From: Actinomycetes bacterium
GTDB lineage: Bacteria > Actinomycetota > Thermoleophilia > Gaiellales > Gaiellaceae
NCBI GenBank assembly: GCA_026708005.1
Contig: JAPOVR010000054.1
Coordinates: 1 to 39,899 of the forward strand
Direction: 5' to 3'
DNA length: 39,899 bases
Part shown: piece by piece, positions 32,190-39,899 of the stretch
How the letters are laid out: every line of letters begins with the position of its first letter
How positions within the stretch are numbered: the stretch's first letter is position 1
Translations under genes and position numbers: made by a program
Notes under the pieces: generated by a model
Databases searched by the model: none
Seen by the model: only the letters and a program-made list of their open reading frames with translations
What the model was told of the DNA's origin: nothing

Positions 32190-33505
32190 GTGCGATGCTG
32201 ACGACGCCGGCGCGAGCCGGCCTCGATCCCCGCGAGATCGCGCGGTCGCTCGACGACATCGAGGAGATCGGCAACCGGTTCGCGGGCTCGCCGGGCGAGG
32301 CGCGCTGCCGGGACTACCTGCTCGGGCGCTTCGCACGGCTCGGTCTGGCCGAGGTGCGACTCGAGCCGTTCTCCTACCTCGGCTACGAGCCGCTCGAGGC
32401 CCGCTGCCGCGCTCTATGCCCCGAGCCGCGTGAGCTTGCGTGCCGCCCGCTCCAGTACTCGGCCTCGACCGCCGCACAGGGGGAAGCCGTCTACATCGGC
32501 GGGGGCTCAGCCGATGATCTCCAACGCCTCGATCGCCTCGGTGTCGCGCTCGCCGGCAAGGTCGTGGTCACGAGCGGCCGCTTCCCGTTCTACGTCACGC
32601 CTCTGCTCAAGGATCGAGACGTCGCCGCGGTCGTCGTTATCAGCGACGCGAGCGACGGCCTGATCACCAACCACGCCGCGATGCTCTACCGCCCTCCGCT
32701 CGAGCCGCCCTGGCGGGGACGCCCGTTGCCCTACCCTGGCGTCACGATCGAGGCCGGAGCGGGCTGGGAGCTGGTCTCGACAATCGCCGCCGCAGGGCCC
32801 GTGACGCTTCGGGTCGAGCACGCCGCCCGCTACCGCGAGCGCGAGGCCCACAACGTCCTTGGCGAGATCCCCGGCACAACGGATGAGCAGGTGGTCGTGG
32901 GCGCGCACTACGACAGCCAGGCCGAGTCGCCGGGGATCTGGGACAACGGGGCGGGCCTCGCCTGCCTCCTCGAGATCGCGCGGCACGAGCTCGAGGCACG
33001 GCATCCGCCGAAACGGACGGTCGTGGCGGTTGGCTTCGCCCTCGAGGAGATCGGCCTGTGGGGATCGACGGCGTACACGGCCGCGCATGCCGAGTCACTG
33101 CGCGACATCGTCGGCATGGTGAACCTCGACGGGGTCTCGAGCGTCTACCCCGGGAGCCGCTCGATCTACGCAGACGAGTCCATGCGGGATTTCGCAGTCC
33201 GCACAGCGCGCATGGAAGGCTGGGAGCCTGAGGAAGTCATCGACGCACGCACTCGGCCGGGCTCTGACCATGCGCCGTTCGTCGAGGCGGGCGTTCCCGC
33301 CTGCCTGGCGATCGAATCGGCGCTCGGTGTGCCCTACTACCACACGGTACGAGACGACCGCTCGCTCGTCGACCCGGCTGGGCTCGCCAGCACAGCCCGG
33401 ATCTCGGCCCGGCTGGTCGAGCGGCTCGCGCGCGAGGAGAATCTCGATCTCCGCAGCCAAGCCGCGGCCGGGAGGAACGGGAGCTCCACAACATCGGGAG
33501 GTTGA
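32186..33505 (+). CDS. M28-family metallopeptidase / amidohydrolase
   Basis: 439 residues from GTG 32186, overlapping the dehydrogenase stop by 4 bases. An N-terminal PA-like insert (residues about 100-215) is followed by the M28 catalytic core. Its two-zinc ligands are His241 (GAHYDSQ), Asp253 (WDNGAG), Glu287/Glu288 (ALEEIGLWGS), Asp315 (VNLDGV) and His386 (YYHTV). No signal peptide is seen, so it is cytoplasmic. This suits cleavage of an imported amide or N-acyl compound rather than extracellular protein digestion. Members include aminopeptidases and N-acyl hydrolases. Confidence 0.88.
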   Translation: MSAMLTTPARAGLDPREIARSLDDIEEIGNRFAGSPGEARCRDYLLGRFARLGLAEVRLEPFSYLGYEPLEARCRALCPEPRELACRPLQYSASTAAQGEAVYIGGGSADDLQRLDRLGVALAGKVVVTSGRFPFYVTPLLKDRDVAAVVVISDASDGLITNHAAMLYRPPLEPPWRGRPLPYPGVTIEAGAGWELVSTIAAAGPVTLRVEHAARYREREAHNVLGEIPGTTDEQVVVGAHYDSQAESPGIWDNGAGLACLLEIARHELEARHPPKRTVVAVGFALEEIGLWGSTAYTAAHAESLRDIVGMVNLDGVSSVYPGSRSIYADESMRDFAVRTARMEGWEPEEVIDARTRPGSDHAPFVEAGVPACLAIESALGVPYYHTVRDDRSLVDPAGLASTARISARLVERLAREENLDLRSQAAAGRNGSSTTSGG

Positions 33506-33507
33506 GA

Positions 33508-34296
33508 ATGGCAGGAAGACTCGCAGGGAAGTCGTGCATCGTCACCGGCGCCGGGCGAGGGGTCGGGCGGGGCATCGCCACCCGCCTGGCCCAGGAGGGC
33601 GCAAGCGTCTGCATCGCCGATGTCGATGCGGCCTCGGCCGAGGGCGTCGCACGCGAGATCAAGGATCAGGGGGGAACGGCGCTCGCGTGCGCCTGCGACG
33701 TCGCAGACCGGGCGAGCATCAAGGGGATGATCGGCGCGACGGTGGAGGCGTTCGGGCGCCTAGACGTCATCTTCAACAACGCCGGCGTCTCGGAGGTGAA
33801 GCTGTTTCTCGATATCGAGGAGGACGACTGGCACCGGATCATGAACGTGAACGGCCTCGGTGTTCTCATGTGCATGCAGGAGGCCGCCCGCGTGATGATC
33901 GACCGAGGCGAGGGAGGCAAGATCATCAATACGGCATCGATCGCCGGCAAGCAGGGCTACCCCCCGAACCCGCACTACTGCGCCAGCAAGTTCGCGGTGG
34001 TTGGGCTCACCCAGGCCGGCGCGCGCACCTTCGGCAAGCACGGCATCACGGTCAACTCCTTCTGCCCCGGCGTCGTCGATACCGAGCTCTGGCAGCAGCT
34101 CGACGAGGAGTTTCTCGCGCTCGGCGAGACCGATCGGCCCGGTCAGGCGATGGAGGAGTTCTCGGCGAGCATCCTGCTCGACCGGGTGTCGACGCCTGAC
34201 GACATCGTCGGCCTCGCCGCCTTCCTCGCCTCCAGCGACTCCGACTACATCACGGGGCAGTCGATTCACGTCGATGGAGGGATGGTGCTCGTCTAG
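33508..34296 (+). CDS. Short-chain dehydrogenase/reductase (SDR)
   Basis: 262 residues from ATG 33508, two bases after the M28 stop; GGGAGG lies upstream. It has the TGAGRGVGRGIA cofactor motif, FNNAGVSEVKLF, the catalytic Ser in NTASIAGKQGY, Tyr/Lys in HYCASKFAVVGL, PGVVDTELW and the C-terminal ITGQSIHVDGGMVLV. It resembles acetoin/diol and polyol dehydrogenases of the classical SDR group. It is the third SDR of the locus, suggesting several hydroxyl oxidations in the pathway. Confidence 0.9.
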   Translation: MAGRLAGKSCIVTGAGRGVGRGIATRLAQEGASVCIADVDAASAEGVAREIKDQGGTALACACDVADRASIKGMIGATVEAFGRLDVIFNNAGVSEVKLFLDIEEDDWHRIMNVNGLGVLMCMQEAARVMIDRGEGGKIINTASIAGKQGYPPNPHYCASKFAVVGLTQAGARTFGKHGITVNSFCPGVVDTELWQQLDEEFLALGETDRPGQAMEEFSASILLDRVSTPDDIVGLAAFLASSDSDYITGQSIHVDGGMVLV

Positions 34297-34419
34297 ACAT
34301 GGCCCGACGACCACAGCAGTCAGCGGCTCCTGAGTACGACGCCCTCGGGCGCCACGCCCGAGCCGGTGGCTTGCTCCCCCGACCCGCCGCCTGCGCCGTC
34401 CATGGGAAGAGGTGAGACA

Positions 34420-35646
34420 GTGACCAGCAAGTCCGCGGCAGCCGAGCTCGACAGCTACTTCCTCGACCCCGACTTCGCGTCGAACCTCCACCCCTTCTAC
34501 CACGAGCTGCGCGCGTACGACCCGGTGCACTGGAGTGACTCCCTGCAGAGCTGGGTGCTGACGCGGCATGCGGACATCGCGGCCGCGCTGCGCGACAAGC
34601 GCCTCTCGAGCGTCGGCAGGGTGGCGGCCCTGCTCGACCGGCTCCCCGAGGCCGACCGCGAGCAGCTGCAGCCGCTGTACATGCACTTTTCCACCGGCCT
34701 CATCCACACCGACCCACCCGACCACACACGCCTGCGGCGCCTGCTCAACGTGTCCTTCACGCCGCCGGTCGCGGAAGGTCTGCGGCCGCGTGTCCAGGAG
34801 CTCGTGGACGAGCTGCTCGAGCCCGCGCAGGCCAACCGCCGGATCGAGGTCGTCTCGGAGCTGGCGTTCCCGCTGCCGCTGATCTTGATCAGCGAGATCG
34901 TCGGCGTGCCCGTCGAGAACCGGCTGCGGTTCAAGCAGTGGTGCGACGACGTGAACCCAATTCTCGGCTCGACGCCCACGCTCGAGAGCGCGCTCGTCAT
35001 GCAGGAGAGCGTGATCGCGCTGAGGGGGTTCTTGAGCGACCTGATCGCCAAGCGGAGAGCCGAGCCCCGCGACGACCTCATCACCCGGATGATCGCCGCG
35101 CAGGAAGAGGAGAAGTGGCTCAGCGAGAACGAGCTGATCCAGACTGCCGTGACGCTGATGATCGCTGCGCACGAGACCACGACCAGCCTGATGTCGAGCG
35201 GGCTGATGACGCTGCTTCAGCACCCCGACCAGCTGGAGCTGCTGCACAGCGACCCCTCGCTGATCATCAGCGCCGTCGAGGAGCTGCTTCGCTACGAGCC
35301 GCCGCTCAACCACTTCACCCGGATCGCCAAGGAGGACATCGAGATCGCCGACAAGGTCATTCGAAAGGGCCAGGTGGTGACGTTCTCGCTCGTTGCCGCA
35401 AACCGCGACCCCGAGCGGTTCCCTGACCCCGACCGCCTCGATATCACCCGATCGCCCAACGAGCACATGGCGTTCGGCTTCGGAGTCCACTACTGCCTCG
35501 GCGCGCCGCTTGCGGTGGTCGAGGGGCAGGTGGCGATCGGAACGATAGTCGAGCGGTTTCCGGAGATGTCCATGCCCGACCAGCAGATCGAGTGGCGCCA
35601 AGAGCGCGTCGCCCACGGCATCAAGGAGCTGCATCTTGACCTCTGA
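34420..35646 (+). CDS. Cytochrome P450, bacterial class I type
   Basis: 408 residues from GTG 34420; an in-frame ATG at 34402 is an alternative. It has I-helix AAHETTTSLM (acid-alcohol pair at about 251-253), K-helix EELLR (287-291) and the heme loop FGFGVHYCLGAPLA with the thiolate ligand Cys359. The segment IHTDPPDHTRLRRLL is the usual C-helix region. All parts needed for a monooxygenase are intact. No ferredoxin or reductase gene is adjacent, so electrons come from elsewhere. In this setting O- or N-demethylation, or hydroxylation before aldol cleavage, is a reasonable inference. Confidence 0.93.
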   Translation: MTSKSAAAELDSYFLDPDFASNLHPFYHELRAYDPVHWSDSLQSWVLTRHADIAAALRDKRLSSVGRVAALLDRLPEADREQLQPLYMHFSTGLIHTDPPDHTRLRRLLNVSFTPPVAEGLRPRVQELVDELLEPAQANRRIEVVSELAFPLPLILISEIVGVPVENRLRFKQWCDDVNPILGSTPTLESALVMQESVIALRGFLSDLIAKRRAEPRDDLITRMIAAQEEEKWLSENELIQTAVTLMIAAHETTTSLMSSGLMTLLQHPDQLELLHSDPSLIISAVEELLRYEPPLNHFTRIAKEDIEIADKVIRKGQVVTFSLVAANRDPERFPDPDRLDITRSPNEHMAFGFGVHYCLGAPLAVVEGQVAIGTIVERFPEMSMPDQQIEWRQERVAHGIKELHLDL

Positions 35647-36448
35647 GGCCAAAGGCCCGAGAACCGAGCCGATCGCCGGCGAGCTGTTTCGAGGCAAGCA
35701 CCCACCGCTCGGCCTGTTCGTCTGGGAGTTTGCGATGGCAGGCACCTGGCCGGTCCTGGCGACGACGGGGCTCGACTTCGGGGTCATCGACATGGAGCAC
35801 TCGGCGTTCTCGTATCGGGACGTGGGTACGATGCTCTCCGGCGCGCGCAGCACCTCGCTGCCGGCGCTCGTGAGGGTGCCCGAGCTGAACAGGAACACGA
35901 TCGGCCGGGTCCTCGATCTCGGCGCGGACGGCGTGATCGTTCCGCACGTGACGAGCGAGCGGGAGGCGGCGGAGCTGGTCAGCTACGCGAAGTTCGCGCC
36001 GCAGGGGCTACGAAACGTCGCCTTCGGCTGCCCGCACGACGGCTATGGATCGACGCGGCTCTTGCTCTCCGACTTCGCGGCGGTCGCGAACGCGAACACC
36101 GTCTGCGTGCCGATGATCGAGGACATGGAGGGGGTCGCCGGAGCCGAGGAGATCTGTCAGACGCCGGGCGTCGATGCGGTCTGGCTCGGCTTCGCCGATC
36201 TCTCACACGCGCTCGGCGCCATCGGAGACTACGAGAGCGACGCGTTCGCCGACGCCGAGGCGCAGGTGCTGCGCGCGTGCGCCGACGCGGGCATCCCGAC
36301 CGGCGTGGTCGCGGGCACCTCCGAGCTCGCGTTGCGCCAGCTCCGCCGCGGGTACGGCGCCGTCGCGCTCGGCACCGACCTGACCGTGCTGCAGAACGGG
36401 CTCACCGACCTGGTCAGGCACGTTGCGAGCGCGCGAGATCCGGGCTGA
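35636..36448 (+). CDS. HpcH/HpaI-type class II aldolase (2-keto-acid retro-aldolase)
   Basis: 270 residues. The TTG at 35636 is chosen because AAGGAG at 35623-35628 is 7 bases upstream; it overlaps the P450 gene by 11 bases. Residues: GLFVWEFAMAGTWPVLATTGLDFGVIDMEHSAF (entrance, with Glu/His), VPELNRNTIGRVLDLGADGVIVPHV, metal Glu in VPMIEDMEGV and metal Asp in LGFADLSHALG. This is the HpcH/HpaI (2,4-dihydroxyhept-2-enedioate, 2-keto-3-deoxy-sugar acid) aldolase family, cleaving a 4-hydroxy-2-keto acid to pyruvate and an aldehyde. Coupling to the P450 suggests it acts on a product a few steps later. Confidence 0.88.
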   Translation: MTSEAKGPRTEPIAGELFRGKHPPLGLFVWEFAMAGTWPVLATTGLDFGVIDMEHSAFSYRDVGTMLSGARSTSLPALVRVPELNRNTIGRVLDLGADGVIVPHVTSEREAAELVSYAKFAPQGLRNVAFGCPHDGYGSTRLLLSDFAAVANANTVCVPMIEDMEGVAGAEEICQTPGVDAVWLGFADLSHALGAIGDYESDAFADAEAQVLRACADAGIPTGVVAGTSELALRQLRRGYGAVALGTDLTVLQNGLTDLVRHVASARDPG

Positions 36449-36679
36449 GCGGCCGACGATGAGCCCGAGCGAGCAGGCAGCAGCCCGTGACTGGAATCCG
36501 GGGAAGCGCGTCAGCCTGCGCGAGCAGGTCAGCGGCCAGCCAAGCTCGCGTAAGCTGGACAGCCGCCCGACCCTCGGCAAGCAGCTTGCGCCTCAGGGGA
36601 AGCGGGCGCAGCCGCCCGAGGCAAGCCGCATTCACGTACAACGGCGGGGCCTCGAGCTCAGCGAGGAGGTTGAGTAGCT

Positions 36680-37123
36680 ATGCGAGTACCACTGAGAGGC
36701 ATTCAGCACGTGGGCGTGCCGGTGCGCAGCCTGGAGCGCTCGCTCGCCTTCTACCGCGAGATGTTCGGCCTCGAGCCCCGCTTCACCGCGAGAGCCGAAG
36801 GCGAGGAGACCTCGCGGCTGCTGGGCGTTCCGAACGCGGTGCTGGCGTACGCGTTTATCGACCTGGGCAACACTGTGCTTGAGCTGCTCGAGTACGAGCA
36901 GCCGCGTGGGAAGGACTACGACCGTCGCAACTGCGACGTGGGAGCCACCCACGTCTGCTTCGAGGTTGCCGACGTCGAGGCCGCCTGCGAGCGCCTGCGA
37001 GAGGCAGGGGTGGAGTTCTCATCGCCGCCGGTGCACATCGACGAGGGACCGTTGTCCGGCTGCGCCACCGCGTACTTCAAGGATCCCGACGGGATCCAGC
37101 TCGAGATCTTCCAGGAGACCTGA
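36680..37123 (+). CDS. VOC (glyoxalase/dioxygenase superfamily) protein
   Basis: 147 residues from ATG 36680 behind GAGGAGG. Two beta-alpha-beta-beta-beta modules are visible: GIQHVGVPVRSLERSLAFYREMFGL with LELLEYE, and ATHVCFEVADVEAACERL with YFKDPDGIQLEIFQE. The four metal positions are His (IQHVG), Glu (ELLEYE), His (THVCF) and Glu (QLEIF). The length matches methylmalonyl-CoA epimerase/glyoxalase-like members. It is a metal-dependent lyase, isomerase or epimerase of the pathway. It is separated from the aldolase by 231 bases in which only an unsupported short frame occurs. Confidence 0.85.
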   Translation: MRVPLRGIQHVGVPVRSLERSLAFYREMFGLEPRFTARAEGEETSRLLGVPNAVLAYAFIDLGNTVLELLEYEQPRGKDYDRRNCDVGATHVCFEVADVEAACERLREAGVEFSSPPVHIDEGPLSGCATAYFKDPDGIQLEIFQET

Positions 37124-37162
37124 CGCAGCGGGCCGCAAGCGGGCCATGTCGGGCTGGAAACC

Positions 37163-38050
37163 TCACCCAGGCGAGCCGATGGCCGAGAGCTCTCGAACGA
37201 CGTGCGCCACGACCGCCATGTCCTCATCGCCGTAGCCGAGGCCCAGCGCGATCGAGAGGACGAGGTCGGCCGCAGCGGCGGCGGGCAGCGCCACGCTCGC
37301 CTCGGCTGCCAGCTCGAAGGCGAGACCCAGGTCCTTGCGCATGAGATCTGGCGTGAACCCCGGCGGCTGGCCCGCAGGGTTGAGGTAGGCCCCTTCCCGG
37401 TAGTGGATGTAGGGCGCGGCGATGGCGCTGTTCTTGAGCACCTCGTAGGCGTCCTCGGGCTCGATCCCGCCCGCCTGCGCCAGCGCCAGCGCCTCGGCAA
37501 TCGACTGGTTCAGGACGGCGATGATGCCGTTCACCGCGAGCTTCATGGCGGCGCCGGCGCCGCATGGCCCAAGGTGGAAGTGCGCCTTCGTCATCGTCTC
37601 GAGCACCGGCTGGACCCGCTCGAGCGCTGCCGCGTCCCCGCCCACCATCGCGGTCAGCTGGGCGCTCTCGGCGAACGCAACGCTGCCCGAAACGGGCGCG
37701 TCGAGGAATCCCACACCGCAGTCCGCAGCCGCGGCGGCCAGCTCCCGCGCGGCGACCGGGCCAATCGTGCTCATCTCGATGACTGTCGAGCCCGCGCTGA
37801 GAGCGCCGACAACCCCGTCTGGGCCGGTAAGCACCGCGCGGGCCGCCGGGGGATCAGCGACCATGGTGATCACGACCTCGGCCCCCGCCGCGAGCTCGGC
37901 GGAGCTCTCCGCGACCGAGGCGCCTGCCTCGGCCAGCGGGCGGCACCGCTCGCGGGTGCGGTTGTACACCGTGAGCTCGTGCCCGCCCCGCAGGACATTC
38001 TGCGCCATCGGTACGCCCATGCGTCCCATGCCGATGAAGCCGACCTTCAT
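37163..38050 (-). CDS. 3-hydroxyisobutyrate dehydrogenase-like (beta-hydroxyacid dehydrogenase)
   Basis: 295 residues from ATG 38050 (MKVGFIGMGRMGVPMAQNV); AAGGA 8 bases upstream favours it over ATG 38059. It has Rossmann motif GFIGMGRMG and the VTMVADPPAARAV-like region (ITMVADPP). The substrate motif is LDAPVSGSVAFAESAQL and the catalytic Lys lies in GAGAAMKLAVNGI. The C-terminal helices are typical. It oxidises a beta-hydroxyacid such as tartronate semialdehyde-type or 3-hydroxyisobutyrate-type compounds. It converges on the VOC gene and is the only gene of this end read leftward, so it must have its own promoter at 38.05-38.25 kb. Confidence 0.88.
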   Translation of the reverse strand: MKVGFIGMGRMGVPMAQNVLRGGHELTVYNRTRERCRPLAEAGASVAESSAELAAGAEVVITMVADPPAARAVLTGPDGVVGALSAGSTVIEMSTIGPVAARELAAAAADCGVGFLDAPVSGSVAFAESAQLTAMVGGDAAALERVQPVLETMTKAHFHLGPCGAGAAMKLAVNGIIAVLNQSIAEALALAQAGGIEPEDAYEVLKNSAIAAPYIHYREGAYLNPAGQPPGFTPDLMRKDLGLAFELAAEASVALPAAAAADLVLSIALGLGYGDEDMAVVAHVVRELSAIGSPG

Positions 38051-38269
38051 GCCGAGCATCCTTGCACGGATCGCGGTCGGGTGTGAAACGGCCTCAGCGC
38101 ATCCATGGGCCGCGGTCTCGGTATGTCGATGAGCACGTCGCGCTTGAGCCCGAGCGCGCGGCACGAAGGACTTCAACGACCAAGAAGCCATCGCATGCTG
38201 AGCTGACCTGCTGCTCCCGGTCTCTGGAACAGGGCTTATGGCAGTGTTGCGATGCAGGTCTTCTTTGGG

Positions 38270-38490
38270 ATTGTGGTGGTGGGTTGGGCGGGTGCGGGCG
38301 TGGTGGTTTCAGGTGTTGATGGGCGATACCCGAGGGAGCTGTAGGGTGGAGGCTAGCTGTGGGTTTGGCACCAGCCCTCGACCAGGGTCCGCGCTTCCCA
38401 AGGAGTGTAGAACATCTCGTGGTCTAGTAGCTCGTCCCGCAGCTAGCCGTTGAAGCTCCCGGTGTACCGGTTCATCCGGGGCTGCCGGGC
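38270..38490 (-). mobile_element. IS3-family transposase (OrfB) C-terminal remnant
   Basis: The minus strand reads RMNRYTGSFNG, TAG, LRDELLDHEMFYTPWEARTLVEGW, then TAG and PPPYSSLGYRPSTPET. In IS3-family integrases this region is GYVESFNGKLRDELLxxEIFYxLxEAxVLIExW...RPHSSLGYRPPAPE. The end of the protein is thus present, with two nonsense codons. A similar scrap in opposite orientation is at 39340. Confidence 0.7.
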
Positions 38491-38581
38491 CCGGTGCGGG
38501 CGGCCGAGTTGCCGGCGCGGCCAAGCCGGGCGGCGGCCTGGTTGGTGAGGTCGGAGCCTCCTGTGAGCGCGTGGGTGCGCG

Positions 38582-38992
38582 GTCAAGAGATTCCATGACA
38601 ACGAGCGGCAGAAGCGCTGGTTCGAGGAGCAGCACTGCCCGGACTGCGGCTCTTCCGCACCGGCGTAGCAACGCACAAGACGATGCTCTATCGCTGCCGT
38701 GACTGCCACCGCTACTTCAGCGTGAAGAAGGGCACTGTGATGGAGGGATCGAACCTGGGCCACCAGAAGTGGGCGATCGCCGCCTACCAGATGGTCACGA
38801 ACCTGAAGGGCGTCAGCTCGATGAAGCTGCACCGGGACCTTGAGATCAGGCAGGCGACGGCCTGGCATATGATGCGAGGATCAGAGAGTCGTGGAACGAA
38901 GCCGCTGGCCCTTTCCGTGGCCCCGTTGAGGTAGACGAAACGTTCGTTGCGGCCTTGAGCGCAACAAGCACTCGGCGAAGAAGCTCCGCCGG
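38582..38992 (+). mobile_element. IS1595-family transposase remnant (zinc ribbon and start of DDE core)
   Basis: The frame VKRFHDNERQKRWFEEQHCPDCGS leads, after one shift, into FRTGVATHKTMLYRCRDCHRYFSV, KKGTVMEGSNLGHQKWAIAAYQM, LKGVSSMKLHRDL and ATAWHMM. A shift follows to RIRESWNEAAGPF and VEVDETFV (first catalytic Asp), then another to GLERNKHSAKKLR. The Cys-x2-Cys pairs of the zinc ribbon and the VDETFxGG start of the ISXO2-like DDE domain identify IS1595. At least three frameshifts and loss of the DDE core show it is dead. At KKLRR the sequence passes, in the same frame, into a TIR-domain fragment. Confidence 0.75.
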
Positions 38993-39319
38993 AGCATCGA
39001 CCGGGGAATTGTCCGCAGCCGGTTCGGTGTCGTCATTCTCTCCCACGCTTTCTTCGCGAAAGGTTGGCCCCAGTACGAACTTGACGGGCTTGCCACGCTC
39101 GAGACAGAAGGCAAACACGAGCAGGTGATCCTCCCCGTCTGGCACAACATCTCAAAAGCAGAGGTCACCGAGCAGAGCCCGTCCCTCGCCGGGACTGTCG
39201 CGCGCACCACAGCTGACTTCACCCCGGAGGAGATCGCCGACGAGATCCAACCCCTGCTCAACAGCAAACCCAGAGCCCCTAGCGCTCCCCCGACCCCGCA
39301 CCGGGACGACACTCCTTAG
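38984..39319 (+). pseudogene. TIR-domain protein, C-terminal half only
   Basis: From LRRSIDRGIVRSRFGVVILSHAFFAKG, the frame continues WPQYELDGLATLETEGKHEQVILPVWHN, ISKAEVTEQSPSLAGTVARTTADF and TPEEIADEIQPLLNS to TAG 39317. SRxGVVxLSxxFF, the WPQYEL catalytic Glu and the ILPxWHxxSKxEVxxxSPSLA tail are those of bacterial TIR_2 proteins. The first half (FISHASEDK-type strand) is absent, replaced by the IS1595 relic. It can be no functional NADase without its first strands. It is a second, independent trace of TIR immunity at the other end of the window. Confidence 0.8.
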
Positions 39320-39339
39320 GAGGAACCGCTACCTAGGGA

Positions 39340-39515
39340 GGGCTTCAACGGCAAGCGGTGGTGACCGGCTACCAGGCTGCGAGGACTCTCTAACTCGGGG
39401 AAGCGCAGACCCCGGTCGAGGGTTGGCGCCAGACCCACAGCCCAGCTCCGCCCCCACGGCCCCACCTGGGTATTGCCCGCCGGCACCTGAAACCAGCATG
39501 CCCGCGCTCTCGTGG
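39340..39515 (+). mobile_element. IS3-family transposase (OrfB) C-terminal remnant, inverted copy
   Basis: The stretch GFNGKRW near 39345, LGEAQTPVEGWRQTH after a stop near 39391, and LGYCPPAPETS in another frame near 39465-39490 match the end of IS3-type integrases, as in the scrap at 38270 but in opposite orientation. Several frameshifts are present. Confidence 0.6.
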
Positions 39516-39519
39516 CCTG

Positions 39520-39899
39520 TGACCCCAGCCACAACCCGTAAAGGGGAACCGCGCCATGGCGCTGACATCAGCCCTGCCACGAACACCGGAGGCAGGTCGT
39601 TGGCATCGGGCTCGGTTCGGGACTCGCGGCGAGTGCTCCTGGGTTCGAGTTTTGGCAGGTCTGCCCGGCTGGGCGAGGTCGGGACCCTTCGTGTAGGGGT
39701 GTGTTGTGGGTCGGTGGTCAGGCCTTACTTAGTGTTGCTCTGCTGGGGGAGGTTCCCTAGGGGCGGGAATGGGCTTGCCTCCGGGTGGTCGAGGAGCGGT
39801 GCCTGTTGCCGCTGCCCCGGCGGTGGGTTGAGGCACATCGTCGTGGCTCGTGCGGTCCGCACGTGAGCTCGGTCAGCTGATCGCAGGCGTTGCGCGCGG
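39520..39899. other. No gene recognised to the window end
   Basis: Open frames exist but none resembles a known protein. Base order is GC-rich with many G runs on the plus strand. It is probably degraded or intergenic sequence beside the IS3 remnant. Confidence 0.4.

Noticed and set aside
33760-35898. 712-codon open frame on the minus strand opposite SDR, P450 and aldolase genes
   Set aside because: A high-GC shadow frame spanning three well-defined genes; no motif or ribosome site.
36459-36677. Short plus-strand frame between aldolase and VOC genes
   Set aside because: Charged low-complexity text without a recognisable domain or ribosome site; more likely a leader region.
38270-39515. Long terminal inverted repeats of a composite or IS1595 element
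   Set aside because: The similarity between 38270-38490 and 39340-39515 is explained by both encoding the same C-terminal part of an IS3-family transposase; it is not a terminal repeat of the sequence in between.

Overview
The window is GC-rich actinobacterial-type DNA: strong purine-rich ribosome binding sites, GTG/TTG starts, and many ATGA, GTGA and TGATG start/stop overlaps. The style resembles the Thermoleophilia or related soil Actinomycetota, but no rRNA, tRNA or other taxonomic marker is present, so this is an inference. No CRISPR array and no tRNA gene were found.

Left end (1-4.7 kb) is a scrap-yard of mobile DNA. It holds the 3' part of a DDE transposase, an IS1595-type remnant, a broken serpin-like lipoprotein gene, a truncated histidine kinase/response regulator, and a coiled-coil gene split into two pieces that share a 153-bp repeat. 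Embedded in it is an AT-richer patch (about 1.8-3.6 kb; one sampled line is 48% GC). This patch carries a Thoeris-like (MTH538-type) TIR-like protein, a RipA-like four-helix membrane protein and, on the other strand, a second TIR-like/deoxyribosyltransferase-like protein. It is the best candidate for an undescribed immune module. The right end (38.2-39.9 kb) is similar debris: two inverted IS3-family C-terminal scraps around an IS1595 remnant that runs into the C-terminal half of a TIR domain.

4.9-11.8 kb carries envelope and secreted proteins: two Sec-signal RTX (hemolysin-type calcium-binding repeat) proteins, a proline-rich anchored protein, a tiny lipoprotein with an apparent ATA start, a small membrane protein, a phage-head-like fragment, an SRPBCC protein, and two decaying genes for exported proteins.

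12-38 kb is one large catabolic locus built as two divergent gene sets. The minus-strand set (18.6 to 12.0 kb) has an unrecognised Cys/His-rich protein, a homocysteine S-methyltransferase fused to a SAM-dependent methyltransferase, cupin, SDR, cupin, and an M24 (creatinase/Xaa-Pro peptidase fold) enzyme lacking one metal ligand. The plus-strand set (18.6 to 37.1 kb) begins with a tandem metallo-beta-lactamase-fold gene and a sugar-isomerase-like TIM barrel gene, both broken. After a LacI-type palindrome come an SDR, a MetE-core zinc methyltransferase, a D-2-hydroxyacid dehydrogenase, a second M24 enzyme, a complete MalEFGK-type ABC importer, a zinc alcohol dehydrogenase, an M28 amidohydrolase/peptidase, another SDR, a cytochrome P450, an HpcH/HpaI-type aldolase and a VOC protein. 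A 3-hydroxyisobutyrate-dehydrogenase-like gene converges on the end. Two independent methyl-to-thiol transferases, two creatinase-fold hydrolases, a P450 and a retro-aldolase suggest uptake and dismantling of a methylated, amide- or sugar-linked compound. The substrate cannot be read from the sequence, and no transcriptional regulator lies in the locus.

Several breaks (in-frame TAG codons, single-base shifts in C runs) could be true pseudogenisation or assembly/sequencing error; they are flagged where they occur.
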